Shown here: one piece after another, positions 17,201 to 21,103 of the stretch
How positions within the stretch are numbered: position 1 is the first letter of the stretch
How the letters are laid out: every line of letters begins with the position of its first letter
Assembly (NCBI GenBank): GCA_027858795.1
Contig: JAQICF010000134.1
Coordinates: 1 to 25,572, forward strand
DNA length: 25,572 bases
Origin: Candidatus Delongbacteria bacterium
Lineage (GTDB): Bacteria > Delongbacteria > UBA4055
Direction of reading: 5' to 3'
Notes under the pieces: model-generated
Database searches by the model: none
Told to the model about the DNA's origin: nothing
The model's input: only the letters and a program-made list of their open reading frames with translations
Translations under genes and position numbers: made by a program

Positions 17201-18040
17201 CCCGAATGTACTGTTCAGAACACTTATAGCTTCGATGGCAGATGATATTCTTGTTCCTGGGTCCTTTTGTATCAGATGTGATAGAAAATACTTGATTTTC
17301 GGATCATTAAATTGGCTTAACTTGTCCGCTGTGATTTCATACTGGTCATTTATTGCTTCTAAAATGTTCTTTCCTGTTAAGATGCTCGAATCCGCAACAT
17401 GCTGACCATCATTAACGTTGATCAATGCTACTCCCAGTGAAAAAAGGTCGATTTTAGGAGAAATTTTTGTCTGATCTAGGAAGAACTCGGGTGCAATGTA
17501 GGATAGTGTTCCTTTAATCTTAACGGTTTCTGTACTAAATTTTTTTATTTCAGAAAGACCAAAATCCAGTAGTTTGACTAATGGCCCGTCATTGGTATCT
17601 ATAATAAAAATATTTTCCGGTTTTATGTCAAAATGAATAACATCGTTAGAATGCAGATAGTTTAATCCGTCCAAAATTTGATAGACTAAAAATGGAAAGT
17701 TTTTCTTTCCCGGATTTTTTTTCACATGTTCATTCAGGTCAACGCCATGCAAATAGTCCATTGTGTAATAATAACTGTCTAAATTTTTATCATATCCAAA
17801 ATCATATACATCTATAATGTTTTTATGATGAAGAGACTTGGTTATTGAAAACTCTGATTTTAGAGAATCCAGTATTTCATCTAGATGCCCTTTCTCTGAA
17901 GAATCAACTTTGATAAGCTTAAGTGCCAATTCTATCTTTGATGTGATCGTTTTAACATGTACAATTACTCCCTGAGACCCACTTCCCAGCACTTTTTCAA
18001 CTTTGTACATTGAATCTACAATAGTTCCTACTTCTACCAA
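14255..18040 (-). CDS. Serine/threonine kinase fused to STAND-type ATPase and helical repeat region
   Basis: A protein of 1261 residues. Kinase domain at about 12-277: Gly loop 'GSGSQG' (19-24), Lys41 ('LALKLIK'), catalytic loop 'HFDIKPEN' (136-143), 'DFG' (159-161) and 'APE' (183-185). The residue before the catalytic Asp138 is Phe, not Arg, so it is a non-RD kinase. Next an NTPase module (about 300-560): P-loop 'GVSGSGKTT' (330-338) and Walker B 'LTLIFDNFERYD'; then a winged-helix-like part ('LTIEEIRKFIPLSEFDLKKI') and about 600 residues of helical, TPR-like repeats. PknK-like proteins with this order often end in a histidine kinase, GAF or guanylate cyclase domain; none is seen here. No membrane segment. 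The start is TTG at 18040, chosen because GGAG lies 6 bp upstream (18047-18050). Probably a cytoplasmic signal-integration protein; target unknown. Confidence 0.88.
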   Translation of the reverse strand: MVEVGTIVDSMYKVEKVLGSGSQGVIVHVKTITSKIELALKLIKVDSSEKGHLDEILDSLKSEFSITKSLHHKNIIDVYDFGYDKNLDSYYYTMDYLHGVDLNEHVKKNPGKKNFPFLVYQILDGLNYLHSNDVIHFDIKPENIFIIDTNDGPLVKLLDFGLSEIKKFSTETVKIKGTLSYIAPEFFLDQTKISPKIDLFSLGVALINVNDGQHVADSSILTGKNILEAINDQYEITADKLSQFNDPKIKYFLSHLIQKDPGTRISSAIEAISVLNSTFGTSYTMPNTFHTTSFLNNTKFILRDDIYKNILRIHKITNQKEGGKTVFLYGVSGSGKTTILDQVFYNITLSLEKIIRMYLEDNTSEDFLIGKLLLRKAYNNFKDIADIEDEYQRLNEELITISEKEQDYFYIFDDIINFLRKCSDKKKNRLTLIFDNFERYDQESVRFINRLIGFNKEGCLLIIISLTTDRMSPSIEQSYKLIEYDPDIEKIEVPLLSFKETEKAIAYFLGEIGNVPTNFNKLIYDYSSGNFRTLMTYFDSFIQRNVISYVSGVLFFKNNEIFKKILKRGSKKSVKSLIRGLEERDVNVVILLTVTFDKLTIEEIRKFIPLSEFDLKKILSKLVNLGLISGYQNLYKAVKSDVKDYIFSSLKSETLKKYYQMILDLDHDDKFYKSAVRILKYVLHGIDISELSNLNKYVEIMRKKDSNDNLYYLLLNCIKLCKNTEVKFRLELNFAFYLENVDFEKAVKVIKSIGNTFKEEITNVESKLKYIRIKLYLHNEFYYDYNIISFIRKNFKFYKDNLLVDEFYSDMFDVLHKLLSSRKYFSEGKEIIKILEKDFSKDKDISVQYQIILDTIKIVYSVIPWQKHLEERISEYVDIFVVKKIFNNNYFYLLSTLAKFAEREVLEQDYSERLTYGLEVAYKEKDIESMFLILRTLANYYYYTSDYEKALYFENKKIFLSDKLKRPLSLDDLGDVVSTKINLYYPLGEIINLLREVRRQAKETNRLELYIELLTNEFILYHRTGDFKSAKKIIRKAFLYFRHSTEAKLLTNFERVAKYFPEIFTKQEVEDDIKALYDANVLTDDIYSTYKEYLETFYNYNICYRWSPAQMDETLNGKLELETPMMLLHYIKEHKKLPPMDQVMGKIEKRFLNPEITGDYLVYNITRFMLTKDEKLINIILELSKKLHIAGFTMINVYSIIPFMEFALMAKIDKKKIASFVGFYEEIKEYLLVKMDNSQQDLFKTTYFYRRGQKIIQYFNA

Positions 18041-18072
18041 TTTTTACTCCGATATTTCTATGTCATTCGTTA

Positions 18073-18108
18073 TACTTATATGATAAGTAATTGTTTTACT
18101 TTATCCAA
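18073..18108 (-). promoter_or_regulatory. Candidate promoter and overlapping dyad upstream of the kinase gene
   Basis: Read on the minus strand, TTGGAT (18108-18103) and TATCAT (18085-18080) are 17 bp apart, a moderate sigma70-like pair. The -10 box is covered by a perfect dyad TACTTAT-ATG-ATAAGTA (18073-18089), 7-bp arms with a 3-bp centre, placed where an operator for a dimeric repressor would lie. No regulator gene is adjacent. Chance is possible in AT-rich DNA. Confidence 0.35.
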
Positions 18109-18194
18109 ATTATTAATAATAATTTATACGTAACTTTACTGACATATCATTTTGACTTTCGGTTTATTTTGCATTACCTTGCCATTCTATTTAT

Positions 18195-18292
18195 TAACCT
18201 CTGAAGTCATTAGATCTAAGGCTTGCTATGATAAAATGACCACTGGGCCGGATGTGAAAACTACCGACCTCCCGGAATTGGAAAGGAGAATC
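18195..18292 (+). promoter_or_regulatory. Moco (molybdenum/tungsten cofactor) riboswitch candidate in the moaA leader
   Basis: The 98 bases before moaA are more GC-rich and more structured than the surroundings. Seen: GTCATT (18206-18211) pairs with AATGAC (18235-18240); CTGGG (18243-18247) pairs with CCCGG (18271-18275); nested inside, CGG (18249-18251) pairs with CCG (18264-18266), and GT/AC closes a GAAA tetraloop (18256-18259). CCT at 18198-18200 can pair with AGG of the ribosome binding site (18284-18286). From memory, the 3' half matches the E. coli moaA Moco riboswitch in order and spacing: CCAC--GGGC, a GAAA-capped hairpin, CCTCCCG, then TGGAAAGG just before the start codon. One arm of the E. 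coli element seems absent here, as in shortened variants suggested to sense tungsten cofactor. Likely translational control of the whole operon. Confidence 0.7.
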
Positions 18293-19093
18293 ATGAAGGA
18301 CAATTACAACAGAAACATAACCTATCTAAGGATCTCAGTTACAGACAGATGTAATCTGAGATGTACTTATTGTATGCCTGAAGATGGTATAGATCTAATC
18401 AGCCATAAAGACCTGTTAACCTTTGAAGAGATCGTTGATTTTACGAAAATGGCTGTTTCAATGGGAATAAATAAAGTGAGATTAACCGGTGGTGAACCAT
18501 TGGTTAGAAAAGGTATTGTCGATCTTGTGAGAATGCTATGGAACATTGAAGGTATTAAAGACCTTACTTTAACTACTAATGCAATACTATTGAAAGAATA
18601 TGCACAGCCACTAAAAGATGCTGGTCTTCAAAGATTGAATATAAGCCTTGATACAATGGATCGAGACCAATTTGCACAAGTTGCCCGTAGAGATAAATTT
18701 GATGATGTAATTGAAGGTATTGAAGAAGCTGCAAAAGTGGGATTCAAAAAGATCAAACTCAATTGTGTTATCAAAGAGAATAAAGACGAATCTGATGCTG
18801 TAGCTGTTGCAAACTATGCAAAGGAAAAAGGTTTGGATGTTAGATTTATTAGAACCATGAATTTGGAAAAAGGTGAGTTCTGGATCGTTGATGGTGGAGA
18901 TGGAGGCAATTGCTCTATTTGTAACCGTATCAGACTTTCCAGTAGCGGAGATGTTCTTCCATGTCTTTTCAGTGATCTTGGATACAGTATAAGAGAGCTT
19001 GGCAATAAAGAAGCAATTTTGCAAGCACTGGATCACAAACCTAAGAAAGGAACGATAAGTAAAAACAATGAATTTTATACAGTTGGCGGGTAG
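18293..19093 (+). CDS. moaA: GTP 3',8-cyclase, short form
   Basis: A radical SAM enzyme that makes 3',8-cH2GTP, the first step of molybdenum cofactor synthesis. I start at the ATG at 18293 (266 residues) because AGGAG lies 4 bp upstream and the protein then begins 'MKDNYNRNITYLRISVTDRC' like other MoaA; the longer open frame to 18152 only translates the leader RNA. First cluster: C20-x3-C24-x2-C27 ('DRCNLRCTYCMPEDG'); SAM site 'LTGGEPL'; second cluster C207-x2-C210-x13-C224 ('CSICNRIRLSSSGDVLPCLF'); the C-terminal Gly-Gly tail ('FYTVGG') needed for catalysis is present. About 50 residues are missing between 'VRFIRTMNLEKGEFWIVDGG' and the second cluster compared with E. coli (329 aa); this short form is known to me from other anaerobes and FCB bacteria. 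First gene of moaA-moaC-MOSC-mog. Confidence 0.93.
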   Translation: MKDNYNRNITYLRISVTDRCNLRCTYCMPEDGIDLISHKDLLTFEEIVDFTKMAVSMGINKVRLTGGEPLVRKGIVDLVRMLWNIEGIKDLTLTTNAILLKEYAQPLKDAGLQRLNISLDTMDRDQFAQVARRDKFDDVIEGIEEAAKVGFKKIKLNCVIKENKDESDAVAVANYAKEKGLDVRFIRTMNLEKGEFWIVDGGDGGNCSICNRIRLSSSGDVLPCLFSDLGYSIRELGNKEAILQALDHKPKKGTISKNNEFYTVGG

Positions 19094-19127
19094 TAATACC
19101 TAAACAAATTATATGGCGGAGGATAAA

Positions 19128-19583
19128 ATGTCAGATAAATTTTCACATGTAGACGAAAATGGAAAAGCTAATATGGTTGATGTCGGAAAAAAACCTGATA
19201 TGATCCGTACCGCTTGTGCTGAAGGAAAAATATATATCAATTCAACTGCTATGTTGCTCATCAAAGAAAATAAAAATAAAAAAGGTGATGTTCTTACTAC
19301 GGCACAGATAGCAGGAATTCAGGGTGGCAAAAAAACTTCTGAACTCATTCCTCTATGCCATCCATTGATGATAACTAAACTTGATGTTAATACTGAAATA
19401 TTTGCAGACTATATAAAAGTTACGAGTTTTGCAAAATGCACAGGAAAAACCGGGATCGAAATGGAAGCTTTGACAGCTGTTCATGTTGCTCTGCTTACAA
19501 TATACGATATGTGTAAAGCAGTGGATAAAAATATAATCTGTACTGATATTAAACTTATTGAAAAAACAAAGGAAGGCTTATAA
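19128..19583 (+). CDS. moaC: Cyclic pyranopterin monophosphate synthase
   Basis: A protein of 151 residues; converts 3',8-cH2GTP to cyclic pyranopterin monophosphate. I choose the ATG at 19128 because GGAGG (19118-19122) is 5 bp upstream; an earlier ATG at 19113 would place that site inside the gene. Motifs: 'SHVDENGKANMVDVG' at the N-terminus, 'KKGDVLTTAQIAGIQGGKKT' with the active-site Lys, 'SELIPLCHPLMITKLDV', 'GKTGIEMEALTAVHVALLTI' and 'YDMCKAVDK' with the catalytic Asp and Lys. It ends 'LIEKTKEGL', where E. coli MoaC continues 'KSGGKSGDFKVEADD', so the terminal GGKSG loop is absent. The stop codon shares a base with the start of the MOSC gene (TAATG), so no longer form is hidden by a frameshift. 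Good assignment; the C-terminus is unusual. Confidence 0.9.
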   Translation: MSDKFSHVDENGKANMVDVGKKPDMIRTACAEGKIYINSTAMLLIKENKNKKGDVLTTAQIAGIQGGKKTSELIPLCHPLMITKLDVNTEIFADYIKVTSFAKCTGKTGIEMEALTAVHVALLTIYDMCKAVDKNIICTDIKLIEKTKEGL

Positions 19584-20026
19584 TGCAAACCGGAAAAACT
19601 AAAGCAATTTGTATCTCTGAGAAAAAGGGAACTGAGAAATTTACTATAAAAGAAGCTGTTATTAATGAACTTGGTATCGTTGACGATGCTCATGCAGGTG
19701 ATTGGCACAGGCAGATAAGTTTACTTTCTTATGAAGAAGTAGATAAATTTAAGAACGATAATCCAAAAGTTAATATTGTCGATGGTGCTTTCGGGGAAAA
19801 CCTGTTGCTTGAAGGTATTGATCTTTGTAAGAGCAAGATCGGTGATAAAGTTATTATCGGAGATGTTGAACTTGAAGTTACTCAGATAGGTAAAGAATGT
19901 CACGGTGATGGTTGTTCTATCTTTCAAGTTGTTGGAAAATGTATCATGCCTAAAGTTGGTATATTTACAAAAGTATTAAAGTCCGGTAGTATTAAAACTG
20001 GAGATGAGGTAAACTATTTTGGATAA
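19583..20026 (+). CDS. MOSC domain protein, molybdenum cofactor operon
   Basis: A protein of 147 residues. MOSC (Moco sulfurase C-terminal) fold: 'HAGDWHRQISLLSYEEVDKF' (37-56), 'GAFGENLLLEGIDL' (68-81), 'IGDKVIIGDVELEVTQIGKE' (86-105), then 'CHGDGC' (106-111) and 'GKCIMPKVGIFTKVL' (118-132). The conserved Cys is present, with two more nearby. Stand-alone MOSC proteins of this type sit in Moco operons in many anaerobes, often next to or fused with MogA; the proposed role is handling of sulfur or Moco delivery to enzymes, not proven. It overlaps moaC by 1 base and mog by 8 bases, so the operon is translationally coupled. Confidence 0.9.
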   Translation: MQTGKTKAICISEKKGTEKFTIKEAVINELGIVDDAHAGDWHRQISLLSYEEVDKFKNDNPKVNIVDGAFGENLLLEGIDLCKSKIGDKVIIGDVELEVTQIGKECHGDGCSIFQVVGKCIMPKVGIFTKVLKSGSIKTGDEVNYFG

Positions 20027-20507
20027 GTTAACTTTACGTATAATAACTTTGAGTGACAGCGTTTCAAAAGGTATCTATGAAGACAGAAGCGGTCCTAAGA
20101 TAAAAGAAAGACTTCTTGAACATTTTTCAGATATAAATACTGATATTTCTATTGCCGTTATACCTGATGAAAAGGATCAACTTGAAATTCTGCTTAAAAA
20201 ATATACTGATGAAAACGTTGATGTGATATTTACAACAGGTGGAACAGGTATCGGACCTCGTGATATAACACCCGAAGTAGTAACTGAATTTTCGGATAAA
20301 CTTGTTCCCGGTATAATGGATCATATCAGAATGAAGTACGGGCAGACCATCCCTAATGCACTTCTAAGTAGATCAGTTGCTGCTGTAAAAGATAAAACTT
20401 TGATATATACTCTTCCTGGAAGTGTAAAAGCCGTAACAGAATATATGGATGAGATACTAAAAACGATCGATCATTTATTTAAAATGCTAAATGGTGAAGG
20501 GCATTAA
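20019..20507 (+). CDS. mog: Molybdopterin adenylyltransferase (MogA/MoaB family)
   Basis: A protein of 162 residues that adenylates molybdopterin before metal insertion. The start is TTG, overlapping the MOSC gene by 8 bp, with GAGG 9 bp upstream; no ATG in frame lies close enough to keep the N-terminal strand 'LTLRIITLSDSVSKGIYEDR'. The signature 'IFTTGGTGIGPRDITPE' (70-86) is intact, as is the ending 'IYTLPGSVKAVTEYMDEIL'. MogA and MoaB are hard to separate by eye; placement behind moaA-moaC-MOSC fits either. moaD, moaE, moeA and transporter genes are not in this window, so the pathway is completed elsewhere. A strong hairpin terminator follows about 80 bp downstream. Confidence 0.92.
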   Translation: MDKLTLRIITLSDSVSKGIYEDRSGPKIKERLLEHFSDINTDISIAVIPDEKDQLEILLKKYTDENVDVIFTTGGTGIGPRDITPEVVTEFSDKLVPGIMDHIRMKYGQTIPNALLSRSVAAVKDKTLIYTLPGSVKAVTEYMDEILKTIDHLFKMLNGEGH

Positions 20508-20551
20508 AATAATTGACAATGTACAATTGATAATTGATAATTAAAACATTT

Positions 20552-20615
20552 TTTACCACGAAATGCACGAAAACACACGAACGTAGGGGACGATTTCTTA
20601 TCGTCCCCTTTTTTT
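20552..20615 (+). repeat. Repeat copy 1 (CACGAAAT module plus GTAGGGG hairpin), also acting as mog terminator
   Basis: The element reads TTTACCACGAAATGCACGAA, then more CACGAA-type units, then GTAGGGGACGATTTCTTATC and CGTCCCC. The perfect 10-bp stem AGGGGACGAT (20585-20594) and ATCGTCCCCT (20600-20609), loop TTCTT, is followed by a T run (20609-20615), so on the plus strand it is a strong Rho-independent terminator for the Moco operon. It is an inverted copy of 21040-21099. Before it, 20526-20542 holds a tandem TTGATAA heptamer (ATTGATAATTGATAATTA), another frequent kind of intergenic filler. Confidence 0.8.
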
Positions 20616-20634
20616 AGGACATTATCAATTATAG

Positions 20635-20793
20635 TCAACTAATGTTGCGTCTTTTCTTTATAATTGGTGGATTCTCTTTTTGGTATACAGCTTTCAAACT
20701 ATCTAAATCAACAGCTTTAGCGTTTTGAGGAAAACAAAACATTGCTGCCAAAATAATAATAGAAACACTGATATTTTTAAATAATGATTTCAT
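20635..20793 (-). CDS. Small secreted peptide of 52 residues, unknown function
   Basis: A short open frame with a complete signal peptide: MKSLFKN, a hydrophobic core 'ISVSIIILAAMF', then 'CFPQNAKA' with a signal peptidase I site after AKA at residue 27. The mature part is only 25 residues: 'VDLDSLKAVYQKEN' followed by the basic tail 'PPIIKKRRNIS'. A weak GGAA lies 8 bp before the ATG. The C-terminal codons and stop run into an AT-rich repeat similar to the one upstream of repeat copy 1. The gene lies between two inverted copies of a hairpin repeat, apart from any operon. The well-formed signal peptide is the only evidence that it is translated; it could also be a remnant of a longer exported protein. 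Confidence 0.5.
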   Translation of the reverse strand: MKSLFKNISVSIIILAAMFCFPQNAKAVDLDSLKAVYQKENPPIIKKRRNIS

Positions 20794-20903
20794 TGTTAAT
20801 TCCAGAAATAATGTTTTATGTAATAAACAAATTACAGAATCAAATCACATAACACAATAAAAAAACGTGTTAAATAACCGTCCTGCTTTAAATACCGCTC
20901 GTT

Positions 20904-21015
20904 TACCACCTCGTCAGCTGTTGGCTGACACCCCTCCACAGGAGGGGAATTGTAGGCGCACATAGAAAATTCCCCTCCTATGGAGGGGTGGGCGACAAAG
21001 TCGCTCGGGGTGGTA
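20904..21015. repeat. BIME-like imperfect palindrome with four hairpins
   Basis: A 112-bp imperfect palindrome. The left arm TACCACC...GAGGGGAATT is the inverted partner of AATTCCCCTC...GGTGGTA. Each arm holds two hairpins: left GTCAGC/GCTGAC (20913-20918, 20924-20929) and CCCCTCC-ACA-GGAGGGG (20931-20947); right CCCCTCC-TAT-GGAGGGG (20972-20988) and GCGAC-AAA-GTCGC (20992-21004). The outer hairpins differ in sequence between arms but both stay paired. Two head-to-head REP-like units with a short linker is the layout of bacterial interspersed mosaic elements. GC content is far above the surroundings. Confidence 0.8.
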
Positions 21016-21039
21016 TTTTGTTTGGGGTCAAAATCAAAA

Positions 21040-21099
21040 GAGGGGACGATAAGAAATCGTCCCCTACGGTTTTTGTGTATTCTGTATTTCGTGGTAAAT
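21040..21099 (-). repeat. Repeat copy 2, inverted relative to copy 1, downstream of parC
   Basis: The reverse complement reads TTTACCACGAAATACAGAAT, then ACACAAAAACC, then the GTAGGGGACGAT hairpin identical in stem and loop to copy 1 (21041-21050 with 21056-21065, loop AAGAA). The element begins 5 bp after the parC stop codon, and on the minus strand the hairpin is followed by CTTTTGATTTT, so it may also end parC transcription, less strongly than copy 1. Together the copies enclose about 425 bp containing the small secreted peptide gene and the BIME-like palindrome. Confidence 0.8.
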
Positions 21100-21103
21100 A
21101 TTA

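Noticed and set aside
18152..18292. N-terminal extension of MoaA from an upstream start
   Set aside because: The extension has no MoaA homology and translates the structured leader; AGGAG directly before 18293 supports the shorter form.
18611..19036. Minus-strand open frame of 141 codons
   Set aside because: Lies wholly inside moaA, whose motifs are unambiguous; no ribosome site or known domain.
19113..19127. Earlier ATG for moaC
   Set aside because: The GGAGG ribosome site would be inside the gene; it is correctly spaced for the ATG at 19128.
20508..21103. CRISPR array or insertion sequence in the repeat-rich intergenic region
   Set aside because: Repeats are inverted pairs, not evenly spaced direct repeats, and no transposase frame is present.
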